Source: Stenotrophomonas humi (GTDB lineage Bacteria > Pseudomonadota > Gammaproteobacteria > Xanthomonadales > Xanthomonadaceae). Taken from it: a stretch of DNA of 61,539 nucleotides. Under the pieces are notes generated by a model. That model was not told the DNA's origin and did no database searches. It saw only the letters and a list, made by a program, of their open reading frames with translations. Of this stretch, positions 33,988 through 43,035 are shown in pieces; the stretch's first letter is position 1, and each line of letters opens with the position of its first letter. Made by a program: the position numbers and the translations under genes. The stretch covers positions 1 to 61,539 of the forward strand of contig NZ_LDJI01000030.1 of the NCBI RefSeq assembly GCF_001431415.1. Direction: 5' to 3'.

Positions 33988-35094
33988 ATGAACGGTGCGT
34001 TGTTGGAACACCAGACGTTGTTGGTCAATGCGCGGCGCGAGTTCTGCGAAGGTGCGCCGTTGCCGGATAACCTGCTGGCGCCGCCGCTGCGGCGTTCCTG
34101 GGAGCGGCTGCGGGCGGGTGGCATGCAGCAGCGCGAAACACCGCAGCTGCAACCAAGGGTGGCGCGGCCGCAGCAGGTGGAAGGCAATGCCGACCGCCGG
34201 CTGGCGCGTTGCGCACAGCACGACATGGACCAGTTGTGGTCGGCATTTGGGGGTCGCCAATGGCTGATGTTCTGCGTCAACGCCGAGGGCCTGATCGTGG
34301 CCCAGCGTGAGCACGGCCTCACCGATTCCCCTTTGCTGCGCCCCATCCAGGTGGGCCGTCGGTTGCGCGAATCGCACCTGGGCACGACCGCGCCCACCTG
34401 TACGTTGGCCGAGGACGCGGCGATGCTGGTGCGTGGCAACGAGCACTATCTGGATCACTTCACCGCGATGTTCTGCCTGAGCGTGCCGTTGCATGGGTTG
34501 GAGGGTGAGGTGACCGGTGCGCTGGACATCACCGGCCTTGGCGAGCGCGATCCGGATTATCTGCTGGACTATTTCCGGCAGGCGGCGTTGTCCATCGAAA
34601 ACCGACTGCTGCAGGAATGCCGCCCCTGCCATCTGTTGGCGCTGCAGCACGATGTGCGTTGGTTGAACACGCCGTTCCAGGGCTTGTTGGCCATCGAGGA
34701 GAACGGTCGCATCCGTGCGGCAAATCGTGTCGCACGGCGCCTGCTCGGCTTGCCGCGTCGAGGGCCATTGCCGGAGCTGACGTTGGATGCCGTGTTCGCC
34801 GGTGCCAACGTGCATCAACGGCGGCGGCTGCTGCAGGCTGGACCGGCGCGGCGGGTACGTTTTTCCGAGGACAGCGCATTGCAGGTGCAGTACCTGCGGG
34901 CGCCGGTATCGCGGCGTGGCAGCGTGGCCATTCCGGCGGCTTCACGCGATGCAGTGAAGGGATCGCTGCGTGCGCAGGGCATCCAGGCCGTGCGCGATGC
35001 ACTGGACAGCCATCGCGGCAACGTCAGCGCGGCGGCGCGCCGGCTCGGCATTTCGCGCACCACGCTGTACCGCAAACTGCAGCAGGGCGATTGA
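33988..35094 (+). CDS. AcoR-like GAF/Fis-HTH regulator without AAA+ domain
   Basis: A 368-residue transcription factor. The N-terminus (LAPPLRRSWERLRAGGM) is typical of AcoR-type activators, followed by a GAF-like sensor (residues about 70-190, LGTTAPTCTLAEDAAMLVRG) and a PAS-like part (FQGLLAIEENGRIRAANRVA). It ends in a Fis-type helix-turn-helix (NVSAAARRLGISRTTLYRKL). The central AAA+ sigma-54 ATPase domain (GAFTGA, Walker motifs) is absent, so it cannot activate sigma-54 promoters in the usual way. A GGAGG ribosome binding site sets the ATG at 33988. It lies 82 bp after the alcohol dehydrogenase, probably controlling it. Confidence 0.85.
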   Translation: MNGALLEHQTLLVNARREFCEGAPLPDNLLAPPLRRSWERLRAGGMQQRETPQLQPRVARPQQVEGNADRRLARCAQHDMDQLWSAFGGRQWLMFCVNAEGLIVAQREHGLTDSPLLRPIQVGRRLRESHLGTTAPTCTLAEDAAMLVRGNEHYLDHFTAMFCLSVPLHGLEGEVTGALDITGLGERDPDYLLDYFRQAALSIENRLLQECRPCHLLALQHDVRWLNTPFQGLLAIEENGRIRAANRVARRLLGLPRRGPLPELTLDAVFAGANVHQRRRLLQAGPARRVRFSEDSALQVQYLRAPVSRRGSVAIPAASRDAVKGSLRAQGIQAVRDALDSHRGNVSAAARRLGISRTTLYRKLQQGD

Positions 35095-35112
35095 CCCTGC
35101 TGCAGCGGTGGA

Positions 35113-35598
35113 TCAATCGCGGAAGTTGTCGAACTGCAGCGGCTGCTCGAACTCGCCCTTCTTCAACAGCGCCATGACTTCCTGAAGGTCATCGCGCTTC
35201 TTGCCGTTGACGCGCAGCTTGTCGCCGTTGATCTGCGTGTCCACCTTGATCTTGGCTTCCTTGATCTTGGCGGCGATCTGCTTGGCCAGCTTCTGCTCGA
35301 TGCCCTGCTTGACCGTCACCTGCTGGCGCGCACCGCCCAGGTTGGTTTCGATGTCGCCAAATTCCATGCAACGGAAGTCGATGTTCCGCGCGGCCAGGCG
35401 CAGGCGCAGGATGTCGGCCATCTGTTTGAGCTGGAAATCGGTGGGCGCGGTGAGCTTGATCAGCTTCTCGTCTTCCAGGTTGAACTTGGCATCCACACCC
35501 TTGAAATCGAAGCGGGTGGACAGCTCGCGGTTGGCCTGGTCGATAGCGTTGGCCAGCTCGTGCTTGTCAACTTCAGATACGACGTCAAAGGAAGGCAT
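35113..35598 (-). CDS. yajQ: YajQ-family nucleotide-binding protein
   Basis: A 161-residue protein with the YajQ signature: MPSFDVVSEVDKHELANAID, FDFKGVDAKF, IDFRCMEFGDIE, and KIKEAKIKVDTQINGDKLRV. It folds as two ferredoxin-like halves. YajQ proteins bind nucleic acid or nucleotides; relatives in Xanthomonas and Stenotrophomonas are reported to bind cyclic di-GMP and affect virulence gene expression. The open frame continues 36 codons upstream, but the family starts at MPSFD. It converges with the regulator gene with an 18-bp gap. Confidence 0.92.
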   Translation of the reverse strand: MPSFDVVSEVDKHELANAIDQANRELSTRFDFKGVDAKFNLEDEKLIKLTAPTDFQLKQMADILRLRLAARNIDFRCMEFGDIETNLGGARQQVTVKQGIEQKLAKQIAAKIKEAKIKVDTQINGDKLRVNGKKRDDLQEVMALLKKGEFEQPLQFDNFRD

Positions 35599-35826
35599 GG
35601 GTCTGCTCCAGTCAGTGAAAACGGCCTCCATTCTAGGCGAACGGCCCCCTCCCTTTGCCAAAGGCAACGCGAGGGCCGGGGAAGGTTGCTGGTCGCATGA
35701 GCCCAAAAGGCACCCCGCCCCGAGTCTTCCCTGGGCTCACGCCCAAGGGAGCTGAGCATTCCGTCGCGCGCGGCAAGCGCCGCTCGGGGATATCGGCAAT
35801 CGGCATGACAGCGGATAATCGGGCGC

Positions 35827-36723
35827 ATGTCCCCAACCAAATCCCCTGCGCGCGCCATCATCTGGATGCTGGCCGCAGTCGCCTTCTTTTCGCTGATGGA
35901 TGCCGGCATGAAGATGCTGGCGGCCAGTTATCCCACCCTGCAGGTCACCATGCTGCGCGGCGCGGCATCGCTGCCGTTCGTGCTGGTGTGGGTGCTGGCC
36001 TCCGCCGGCCCGCGCTCGATCATCCCGGTGCGCTGGGGCCTGCATCTGCTGCGTGGCGTGCTCGGCATGGTGATGATCGGCTGCTTCGTCTATGCGCTGC
36101 GCACGTTGCCATTGTCCACGGCCTACACCATCTATTTCGTTGCGCCGTTGTTGGTGGCGGCCTTGTCGGTGCCACTGTTGGGCGAGCACGTCGGGCCGCG
36201 TCGCTGGATCGCGATCGGTATTGGCCTGATTGGTGTGCTGGTGGTGCTGCGGCCCGGTGTGGACGGCATCATTTCCTTCCCCGGCCTGATGGTGCTGCTG
36301 GCGGCTACCGCCTACGCCATCGCCGCGGTCACGGTCAGTCTGTTGACCCGCACCGATACGCCGCAGTCGATGGTGGTATGGTTCCTGCTGATCATGGCCA
36401 TTGGCGCCGGCGTTCTGGCCTGGCCGGAATGGCAGCCGCTGCAGTGGAAGCACGCCGCGCTGATTGCCGGCATGGGCCTGGCCGGGGCGCTGGGGCAGAT
36501 CGCGCTGACCCGCGCCTTCCAGCTGGGCCAGGCCTCGATGATAGCGCCGCTGGAGTACACCGGCCTGGTCTGGGTGATCGGCTGGGACTTGCTGCTGTGG
36601 GACAAACTGCCCGACCGCTGGACCTGGGCCGGTGCGGCCATCATCGTCGCCAGCGGCCTGTATCTGCTGCATCGCGAGCGGGTGCAGCGGGCGCAGCGGC
36701 CGGATCAGATCGACCATCCCTGA
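35827..36723 (+). CDS. DMT-superfamily (EamA) transporter
   Basis: A 298-residue inner-membrane protein with ten hydrophobic helices arranged as two EamA repeats (first half to about residue 140, second from about 150). The start MSPTKSPARAIIWMLAAVAF leads directly into helix 1. The conserved end-of-repeat segments are YALRTLPLSTAYTIYFVAPL and RAFQLGQASMIAPLEYTGLV. Members export amino acids or other small metabolites; the substrate is unknown. The 228-bp gap before it contains an imperfect palindrome near 35727-35751 and nothing else clear. Confidence 0.88.
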   Translation: MSPTKSPARAIIWMLAAVAFFSLMDAGMKMLAASYPTLQVTMLRGAASLPFVLVWVLASAGPRSIIPVRWGLHLLRGVLGMVMIGCFVYALRTLPLSTAYTIYFVAPLLVAALSVPLLGEHVGPRRWIAIGIGLIGVLVVLRPGVDGIISFPGLMVLLAATAYAIAAVTVSLLTRTDTPQSMVVWFLLIMAIGAGVLAWPEWQPLQWKHAALIAGMGLAGALGQIALTRAFQLGQASMIAPLEYTGLVWVIGWDLLLWDKLPDRWTWAGAAIIVASGLYLLHRERVQRAQRPDQIDHP

Positions 36724-36737
36724 TCTGGTACCTGCAG

Positions 36738-36753
36738 CGCGGCCTCGGCCGCG
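36738..36753. repeat. Palindrome downstream of the DMT transporter
   Basis: CGCGGCC-TC-GGCCGCG is a perfect 7-bp inverted repeat, 14 bp after the stop. Its GCGGCC core is that of the REP at 991-1004, though the GTAG head is replaced by GTACC. It may be a decayed REP or weak terminator. Confidence 0.5.
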
Positions 36754-36961
36754 AAGAGCCACCGCTGGCCCCATCGGCGGGCCGGCTGCAATCGCAAGCA
36801 AGCGCATTCCCGAAGATTGCGGCACCTCGTGGACGAGGGCGCTCCTGCGAGGGCGCCTTCTTAGAACCAAAAGGAATAAGATTCGCCGGTACAGCACGCG
36901 CGCCGGAGGGCCGGCGCTGCTAGGCTGCACGCCCCCTTCCGACCCCCCGGTTGCCCTGGCA

Positions 36962-37969
36962 GTGATCGCGTTCCAGAACCTGCAAAAGTCCTACGTCGTC
37001 GACGGCCGCGCGATCACCGCGCTGCATCCGCTCGACCTGCAGATACAGGCCGGTGAGGTGTTCGGCATCATCGGCCACTCCGGCGCCGGCAAGTCGACCC
37101 TGATCCGCCTGATCAACCGTCTGGAAGAGCCCAGCGGTGGTCGCGTGCTGATCGAAGGTGAGGACGCCACCGCACTGGACGCCGATGGCCTGCGCGCGCT
37201 GCGTCGTCGCATCGGCATGATCTTCCAGCACTTCAACCTGCTCTCGGCGCGCACCGTGGCCGGCAACGTCGCCTTCCCGCTGGAGCTGGCAGGCACGCCG
37301 CAGGCCGAAATCGACGCGCGTGTGGCCGAGTTGCTTCGCACCGTTGGTCTGGAGGCGCATGCGGCCAAGTACCCGGCGCAGCTGTCCGGCGGCCAGAAGC
37401 AGCGCGTCGGCATCGCCCGCGCCCTGGCCACGCGTCCGCAGATTCTGCTGTGTGACGAGGCCACCAGTGCGCTGGACCCACAGACCACCGCCTCGGTCCT
37501 CTCGCTGCTGGGCAAGATCAATCGCGAGCTGGGCCTGACCATCGTGCTGATCACCCACGAGATGGACGTGATCCGTCGTGTCTGCGACCGCGTGGCGGTG
37601 CTGGATGCAGGGCACCTGGTGGAAATGGGCCCGGTGACCGATGTGTTCCTGCACCCGCAGCACCCGACCACGCGTCGCTTCGTGTCCGAATCCGAGCATG
37701 TGGACGAAGGCGAGCAACTGCAGAGCTACGCCGCTGTCGGGGGCCGCATCATGCGCCTGACCTTCCTCGGCAACGACACCTATGAACCCCTGCTCGGGCG
37801 CATCGCCCGCGAGACCGGGGTCGACTACAACATCCTGTCCGGCCGCATCGACCGGATCAAGGACACACCCTACGGCCAGCTCACCGTCGCGCTGGTGGGC
37901 GGTGACCAGAACGCGGCACAGGCCGCCTTCGTCGCCGCCGGGGTACATGTGGAGGAACTGCGTCGATGA
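36962..37969 (+). CDS. metN: Methionine ABC transporter ATP-binding protein MetN
   Basis: ATPase of the D/L-methionine importer. The 335-residue protein has Walker A GHSGAGKSTLIRL, the Q-loop MIFQHFNLL, the signature LSGGQKQRVGIARAL and Walker B ILLCDEATSALD, followed by the C-terminal ACT-like NIL regulatory domain (residues about 255-335, e.g. RETGVDYNILSGRIDRI) that mediates methionine feedback. No in-frame ATG is suitable; GTG at 36962 gives the family length. Its TGA overlaps the metI ATG. The upstream 238 bp shows no SAM riboswitch that I can recognise. Confidence 0.94.
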   Translation: MIAFQNLQKSYVVDGRAITALHPLDLQIQAGEVFGIIGHSGAGKSTLIRLINRLEEPSGGRVLIEGEDATALDADGLRALRRRIGMIFQHFNLLSARTVAGNVAFPLELAGTPQAEIDARVAELLRTVGLEAHAAKYPAQLSGGQKQRVGIARALATRPQILLCDEATSALDPQTTASVLSLLGKINRELGLTIVLITHEMDVIRRVCDRVAVLDAGHLVEMGPVTDVFLHPQHPTTRRFVSESEHVDEGEQLQSYAAVGGRIMRLTFLGNDTYEPLLGRIARETGVDYNILSGRIDRIKDTPYGQLTVALVGGDQNAAQAAFVAAGVHVEELRR

Positions 37970-38655
37970 TTCTTGCAACCGCAGGCGGTTTCTTCCGCCA
38001 TCTGGATGCCGGCAAGTGGGCCGACATCGGCCAAGCCACCCTCGACACGCTGTTGATGCTGGCCGGCTCGTTGCCGCTGACCATGGCCATTGGTTTGCCG
38101 CTGGGCGTGCTGCTGTTCCTGACCGGCTCGCCGCAGCTGCACCGCAAGCCGGTGGTGTACGGCGTGACCGCGCTGCTGGTGAACCTGCTGCGCTCGGTGC
38201 CCTTCATCATTTTGATGATCGTGTTGATCCCGGTCACGCTGGGTTTGATGGGCACCTCGCTCGGCGTGCGCGGTGCGATCCTGCCGTTGGTGGTGGGCGC
38301 TGCGCCGTTCTACGCACGCCTGGTGGAAACCGCGCTGCGTGAAGTGGACCGTGGCGTCATCGAAGCCAGCCAGGCGATGGGCGCGACCACGAAGCAGCTG
38401 GTGTTCAAGGTGCTGCTGCCCGAAGCACGGCCGGGCCTGATCGCCGGGGCGACCGTCACCACGATCGCCCTGATCGGTTTCACTGCCATGGGCGGTGCGA
38501 TCGGTTCCGGCGGGCTGGGAGATCTGGCGTTCCGCGACGGCTACCAGCGTTCGCATACCGACGTCGCCCTGGTCACCGTGGTCCTGCTGCTGGTACTGGT
38601 GCAGGTGCTGCAGATGCTCGGCGACCGCCTGGTCACGCATTACAGCCGCAAGTAA
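37966..38655 (+). CDS. metI: Methionine ABC transporter permease MetI
   Basis: Inner-membrane permease of the methionine importer, 229 residues, five or six helices. The N-terminal TLDTLLMLAGSLPLTMAIGL is typical, and the EAA coupling loop appears as VDRGVIEASQAMGATTKQLV followed by LPEARPGLIAG. It starts in the ATGA shared with the metN stop, so translation is coupled. The C-terminus (HYSRK) is cytoplasmic. It precedes metQ by 83 bp. Confidence 0.94.
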   Translation: MILATAGGFFRHLDAGKWADIGQATLDTLLMLAGSLPLTMAIGLPLGVLLFLTGSPQLHRKPVVYGVTALLVNLLRSVPFIILMIVLIPVTLGLMGTSLGVRGAILPLVVGAAPFYARLVETALREVDRGVIEASQAMGATTKQLVFKVLLPEARPGLIAGATVTTIALIGFTAMGGAIGSGGLGDLAFRDGYQRSHTDVALVTVVLLLVLVQVLQMLGDRLVTHYSRK

Positions 38656-38738
38656 GCGCTGCCGCCGGCCGTGCATCGTCTGCATGGCCGGCCTGTTACG
38701 GTATGTCGTCCATCCTTCCCCACAGGATTCTGATTCCA

Positions 38739-39533
38739 ATGAACAAGCTGCTCGCTCTTCCCCTGTTCGCTGCCGCGCTGGCGCTTTCGGCCTGCGGCAA
38801 GCCGGCTGCCGATGATTCCAGGCTGGTCGTGGCTGCCACCGCCGTGCCGCATGCCGAGATACTGGATGTGGTCAAGCCGCTGATGGAGAAGGAAGGCATC
38901 AAGCTCGACGTGCGTGTGTTCAACGACTACGTGCAGCCCAACGACCAGCTGGTGCAGAAGCAGGTGGACGTCAATTACTTCCAGACCGAGCCGTATCTGG
39001 ACGCCTACAACCGTGACCGCAAGACCACGCTGGTCACCGTCACCGGCGTGCACATCGAGCCGTTCGGCGCCTACTCGCGCCGCATCAAATCGCTCGCGGA
39101 CCTGCCCAACGGGGCAGACGTGGTCATCCCGAACGACCCGAGCAACAACAGTCGCGCGCTGATCCTTCTGGACAAGGCCGGCGTCATCAAGCTCAAGGAC
39201 GCCAGCAACGCGCTGTCCACCCAGCGTGACATCGTCGAGAACCCCAAGCAGCTCAAGTTCCGCGAGCTGGATTCGGCGATGCTGCCGCGTGTGCTCGACC
39301 AGGTGGATCTGGCGCTGATCAACACCAACTACGCGCTCGATGCCGGCCTCAATCCGACCAAGGATGCGCTGGCCATTGAAAGCAGCGATTCGCCGTACGT
39401 GAACTTCCTGGTCGCGCGTACCGACAACAAGGACGACGCACGCGTACAAAAGCTGGCCAAGGCCCTGACCAGCCCGGAAGTGAAGGCGTTCATCGAGCAG
39501 AAGTACAAGGGCGCGGTGTTGCCGGCGTTCTGA
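38739..39533 (+). CDS. metQ: Methionine-binding lipoprotein MetQ
   Basis: The periplasmic binding component of the methionine importer. The 264-residue protein has a lipoprotein signal with the lipobox LSAC (Cys near residue 18 in LALSACGKPA), then the NlpA/MetQ fold: ATAVPHAEILDVVKPLMEKE, FNDYVQPNDQLVQKQVDVNY, FQTEPYL, IPNDPSNNSRALILLDKAGV, and the C-terminal VNFLVARTDNK. The frame is open 12 codons upstream, but the lipoprotein signal fixes the ATG at 38739. It closes the metNIQ operon; a REP follows. Confidence 0.95.
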   Translation: MNKLLALPLFAAALALSACGKPAADDSRLVVAATAVPHAEILDVVKPLMEKEGIKLDVRVFNDYVQPNDQLVQKQVDVNYFQTEPYLDAYNRDRKTTLVTVTGVHIEPFGAYSRRIKSLADLPNGADVVIPNDPSNNSRALILLDKAGVIKLKDASNALSTQRDIVENPKQLKFRELDSAMLPRVLDQVDLALINTNYALDAGLNPTKDALAIESSDSPYVNFLVARTDNKDDARVQKLAKALTSPEVKAFIEQKYKGAVLPAF

Positions 39534-39547
39534 ACCGGGCAGCCGGG

Positions 39548-39569
39548 GTAGTGCCGGGCCATGCCCGGC
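39548..39569 (+). repeat. SMAG-like REP after metQ
   Basis: GTAG at 39548-39551, then GCCGGGC-CAT-GCCCGGC (39553-39569), a perfect 7-bp inverted repeat, 14 bp past the metQ stop. Same family as the palindrome at 11346-11364. The rest of the gap to 39818 holds nothing I can support. Confidence 0.78.
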
Positions 39570-39818
39570 CAGCGGGCTTCAACGTCTTCCCCCTGCGGTG
39601 CATGGCTCCGCACTGGGAGCTGTCGGATGGCATCGCAGACGGGAACGGATCCTGGCCTGTGACGGTGCCCGACGGTCATCCGCCCACACCGCGACGACAG
39701 GCCATGGCCTAGTCTTTGGCATGCGATGGCGGATCCTGCATCCGGTTCGCTACTGCATTCCTGCACAAGCAATCGCCGCATTCGCGTTGATCGCGCGGCG
39801 TCAACGGATCACGTCGCC

Positions 39819-40382
39819 ATGCCACTGCTTCTTGCCTTGCCACTCGCCCTGCTGGTGTTCCTGGCGGTCCTGCTGATGCTGCTGCCGCTGTCACTGTGGC
39901 AACGCTTCCGCAGCAGTGGGGCGCGCCGTCAGGCGCGGCCATGGCTGGTCACCTTCAATCTGTGGGGCACCCTGGTGTCCACGGCGCTGTTTGCCATTTT
40001 TGCCATCATTGCCGGCTTCTGGTGGCCGGGCGCCTGGGGCCATGCCGCACTGGGCTGGCTGGTGGGGCTCGCGCTGGGTGCGTTGGGGTATGCACTGACC
40101 CGCTTCGAGGCTGGTGCGCAAACCTTGTTCTACAAACCCAACACCTGGCTGGTGCTGGGGCTGACATTGATGATCCTGGTGCGCGTGGTGGCGGGCATGC
40201 TGCAGGGCTGGCAAGCCTCGATGCGTGGTGTGCCGTGGCCGCAGAGCGGTTGGCTCAGTCATGCCGGCCTGTTGGCAATGGCCGCGGTGCTGCTGGGCTA
40301 CGCCGGCATGTACGCGCTGTTGTTGCGGCGCAGGGTACGGCATCACCAGCGCTATCGCGGCTACGACCGCAGCCCGCACTGA
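39819..40382 (+). CDS. Hypothetical membrane protein
   Basis: A 187-residue inner-membrane protein with about five helices: LLALPLALLVFLAVLLMLLP, LVSTALFAIFAIIAGFWWPG, ALGWLVGLALGALGYAL, WLVLGLTLMILVRVVAGML, and LLAMAAVLLGYAGMYALLL, ending in a basic tail (RRRVRHHQRYRGYDR). It vaguely resembles the DUF1453/CcdC group, but I am not sure. The frame is open 31 codons upstream without membrane character, so I take the ATG at 39819. Function unknown. Confidence 0.75.
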   Translation: MPLLLALPLALLVFLAVLLMLLPLSLWQRFRSSGARRQARPWLVTFNLWGTLVSTALFAIFAIIAGFWWPGAWGHAALGWLVGLALGALGYALTRFEAGAQTLFYKPNTWLVLGLTLMILVRVVAGMLQGWQASMRGVPWPQSGWLSHAGLLAMAAVLLGYAGMYALLLRRRVRHHQRYRGYDRSPH

Positions 40383-40506
40383 ACGTTGTTTGCATGCAGC
40401 GGTTGTGGAAGCGGCGCATCTTCCTCCGCTGAGCGCAGGCGACGGCAGCATGGCGGCAGGGCCGTGCAGCCATTACGCTGGCACCACGGTTCCGGGAGGT
40501 CGTGCA

Positions 40507-41268
40507 ATGGGCTTGTTGAGTTTTCTTGGGCGGCGCCTGGCGCATTTCCTGGCGCAACCCCGACGCAACCAGGCGCGGCCCTCCACCAGCGATCCGGCGT
40601 TGTTGCTGCGCACCCTGCGGCGCGGCGACGTGCTGCTGGTGGAAGGCAACAGCCGCTTCTCCACCGCGATCAAGTACCTCAGCCAATCCACCTGGTCACA
40701 TGCGGCGCTGTACATCGGCGAGGAACCGCTGGTGGAAGGCGGCAAGCCGCAGCCGATGATGATCGACGTGGACGTCGAGGAGGGTGTGCGGCGGATTCCG
40801 CTCAGCGAATTCGCCCATCAGCACACCCGCATCTGCCGGCCGCAGGGGCTGGCGCCGGCCGTGGTGGAGCAGCTGGTGGGCTTCATGCGCGCCCGCATCG
40901 GCTACAGCTACGATCTGAAGAACGTGTTCGACCTGGCCCGCTACCTGATCCGGCAACCGCCGGTGCCCGGGCACCTGCGCCGACGCCTGATCGCACTGGG
41001 CAGCGGTGAGCCGACCAAGGCGATCTGTTCGACGCTGCTGGCGCAGGCGTTCGAATCGATCCGTTATCCGATCCTGCCCGAGATCGAAACGGTGTCCGCA
41101 CAGGCCGGTGCGAGACAGCAGCGGCAGGAAATCCTGCACATCCGCAACTACAGCCTGTACACCCCGCGCGACTTCGACGTGTCGCCCTTCTTCGATATCG
41201 TCAAACCCCGTCTGCAGACCAATTTCGACTATCTCGCGCTGCAATGGAGCGACGACGGCAGTCCGTGA
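40507..41268 (+). CDS. YiiX/YebB-like NlpC/P60-family cysteine hydrolase
   Basis: A 253-residue protein with a permuted papain-like fold. The conserved histidine is His65 in WSHAALYIGEEP and the cysteine is Cys174 in KAICSTLLAQAFE; the permuted order His-before-Cys marks the YiiX/YebB-like group. DVLLVEGNSRFSTAIKYLSQ is the typical beginning of the domain. There is no signal peptide, so a cell-wall substrate is not implied. A GGGAGG ribosome binding site precedes the ATG at 40507. The longer frame upstream overlaps the preceding gene and is not used. Confidence 0.83.
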   Translation: MGLLSFLGRRLAHFLAQPRRNQARPSTSDPALLLRTLRRGDVLLVEGNSRFSTAIKYLSQSTWSHAALYIGEEPLVEGGKPQPMMIDVDVEEGVRRIPLSEFAHQHTRICRPQGLAPAVVEQLVGFMRARIGYSYDLKNVFDLARYLIRQPPVPGHLRRRLIALGSGEPTKAICSTLLAQAFESIRYPILPEIETVSAQAGARQQRQEILHIRNYSLYTPRDFDVSPFFDIVKPRLQTNFDYLALQWSDDGSP

Positions 41269-41389
41269 TCCAGGCCGGTTTAGGGTGATGTGGTGGAACT
41301 GCGCAGGAAGCGGACGCAGCTGTTGAAGCGTGATGCGTGGAGCAGCCGCGCCATCGCCAGCTGCACATTGAAAACACTGAATGCAAAAC

Positions 41390-41417
41390 AGGCACGGATC
41401 GCGAACGATCCGTGCCT
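41390..41417 (-). terminator. Terminator of ompW
   Basis: A perfect 12-bp stem (AGGCACGGATCG and its complement) with a 4-base loop, TTCG on the minus strand, followed there by GTTTTGC. It lies 33 bp after the ompW stop. Confidence 0.85.
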
Positions 41418-41450
41418 GTAGATGTAACGCTTACAGCATTGCTGCTGCGA

Positions 41451-42089
41451 TCAGAAACGTGCGCCGATGCCGAAGCCCACGGTCCACGGATCCATCTTCA
41501 GCTCTTCGGCGCTCTGGCCACCGACACGCAGGTCCGGGCGGGCGTGCATGTAACGTGCATCGGCGCGGGCGAACCAGGTGGAGTTGATGTTCATGTCCAC
41601 ACCGACGGTGCCGATCGCACCCTTGGCGGTTTCGACGCCGACATGGTTGCCGCTGTCAGACAGGCCATCGATCTTCTCGTTGCTGAAGTTCGACTCGTAG
41701 TAGCCCAGGCCCACGAACGGACGGAAGGTGTTGTCCGCAGCGCCGAAATGGTACTGCGCACTCAGCGCGATCGGCTGCTGCTCGACCGTACCGGCCTTGG
41801 CGCCGCCGTCGGTGCGTACGCGGTGGTTGAACTTGTCCACGGCGCCCCACAGTTCAACGGCGATGTTGTCGTTGAAGTAGTAGCTGGCGCTCACGGTCGG
41901 TGCCGGGCCACCATCGAACTTGTCGATGCCGTTGATCGGATCGCTCTTGGGCTGCAGCAAGGTGATGCCGCCAACCACGGCAAAATGCTTGCCCGAAGCG
42001 GTGTCGCCGCTTGCATCCTGCGCGAACGCAGTGGAAGACAGCGCAAGCGCGGTAACGGTGGCAAGGCTCAGAATTTTGATCGAACGCAT
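41451..42089 (-). CDS. ompW: OmpW-family outer membrane protein
   Basis: A 212-residue protein with signal peptide MRSIKILSLATVTALALSSTAFAQ and an eight-stranded barrel. Diagnostic are ASYYFNDNIAVELWGAVDKF, FRPFVGLGYYESNFSNEKI, VGVDMNINSTWFARADARY, the sorted ending WTVGFGIGARF with terminal phenylalanine. OmpW proteins form narrow hydrophobic channels and respond to stress and iron or oxygen status; no regulatory site is clear here. The start is the ATG at 42087-42089. Confidence 0.92.
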   Translation of the reverse strand: MRSIKILSLATVTALALSSTAFAQDASGDTASGKHFAVVGGITLLQPKSDPINGIDKFDGGPAPTVSASYYFNDNIAVELWGAVDKFNHRVRTDGGAKAGTVEQQPIALSAQYHFGAADNTFRPFVGLGYYESNFSNEKIDGLSDSGNHVGVETAKGAIGTVGVDMNINSTWFARADARYMHARPDLRVGGQSAEELKMDPWTVGFGIGARF

Positions 42090-42291
42090 AACGGACTCCT
42101 CAGTCTCACTATCGGGACTATCGTTGTTGTCGAGGCCCTCGTCGCGGGGCGTGTAGACCGTAGCGATGCGAAGATGAATCGCGCTGTACGCAGGGAAATT
42201 TCGCTATGTTCGTGTTCAGCAAATTTGAGAGGAATCCGATGGACACATGCACGCGTGGGATACGGTTGTTCACGAAGTTGTGGTGCGCGTG

Positions 42292-42846
42292 ATGAGTGCT
42301 GTGATCCTGCAGGGCTTGCCTGCGCAGGTGAACACGCAATGTCGCGTGCTGGTGCTGGGTTCGATGCCCGGTGCGGTTTCCCTGCACGAAGCGCGTTACT
42401 ACGCGCATCCACGTAATCGCTTCTGGCCGGTGATGGCGGCGTTGTGCGGATTCGATGCAACCTCGGACTACACGCAACGCATGCAGCATCTGCAGCGTGC
42501 AGGTGCCGGGGTGTGGGATGTCATTGGTCAATGCCAGCGCAGCGGCAGTCTCGATGCGGCGATCGTGCGCGGCAGCGAAGTTGCCAATCCGTTGCCCGCG
42601 CTGATTGCCGGCTTGCCCGCCCTGCAGGTGATCGCCTGCAATGGCGGCGCGGCACACGCTGCGTTCCAGCGATGGGTGCAGCCGGCTTTGCCGGTTGTGG
42701 CGGCTGCGTTGCCGGTGCTGGCGCTGCCATCGACCAGTCCGGCCAACGCGGCCTGGTCATTGCCGCGCCTGCTGGAGGCATGGGGCCAGTTGCGCCCATG
42801 GCTGGGCGAGCCGGAACCGCCCACTACGCGGCACTGTGGTGGCTGA
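42292..42846 (+). CDS. UDG-superfamily DNA-deoxyinosine glycosylase
   Basis: A 184-residue base-excision-repair enzyme resembling UDG family 6 (hypoxanthine-DNA glycosylase). Motif I is VLVLGSMPGAVSL, the family block YYAHPRNRFWPVM follows, then the DVIGQCQRSGSLDAAI stretch, and the C-terminal motif is LPSTSPANAAW. It would remove deaminated adenine (hypoxanthine) from DNA. The frame is open 15 codons upstream; the ATG at 42292 is nearer the family start. Confidence 0.85.
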   Translation: MSAVILQGLPAQVNTQCRVLVLGSMPGAVSLHEARYYAHPRNRFWPVMAALCGFDATSDYTQRMQHLQRAGAGVWDVIGQCQRSGSLDAAIVRGSEVANPLPALIAGLPALQVIACNGGAAHAAFQRWVQPALPVVAAALPVLALPSTSPANAAWSLPRLLEAWGQLRPWLGEPEPPTTRHCGG

Positions 42847-42973
42847 CCGGGCAGGACATCGGAGACAACCGGCAGGTCAGATGGCGTGGATCCCGTTGCA
42901 GCAAGCCCGAAGCCCTGCCGGCGGTGGCTTGCACCTGACCGGGGACATACGCAGGCGAATTCAGCAGTAGCGG

Positions 42974-43002
42974 TTGGCGCTACGGCCCGGGGACGCCACA
43001 AT
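42974..43002 (+). promoter_or_regulatory. Candidate aceF promoter
   Basis: TTGGCG (42974-42979), a 17-bp spacer, and CACAAT (42997-43002), each four of six to consensus, 33 bp before the aceF start. No aceE lies upstream, so aceF must be transcribed from its own promoter in this gap. Confidence 0.4.
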
Positions 43003-43035
43003 AGAGGATTCCCTCACTGTTGCTGGAGTAGTTTC

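Noticed and set aside
36724..36961. SAM riboswitch upstream of metN
   Set aside because: No recognisable riboswitch core or terminator/antiterminator pair; only a short palindrome and C-rich sequence.
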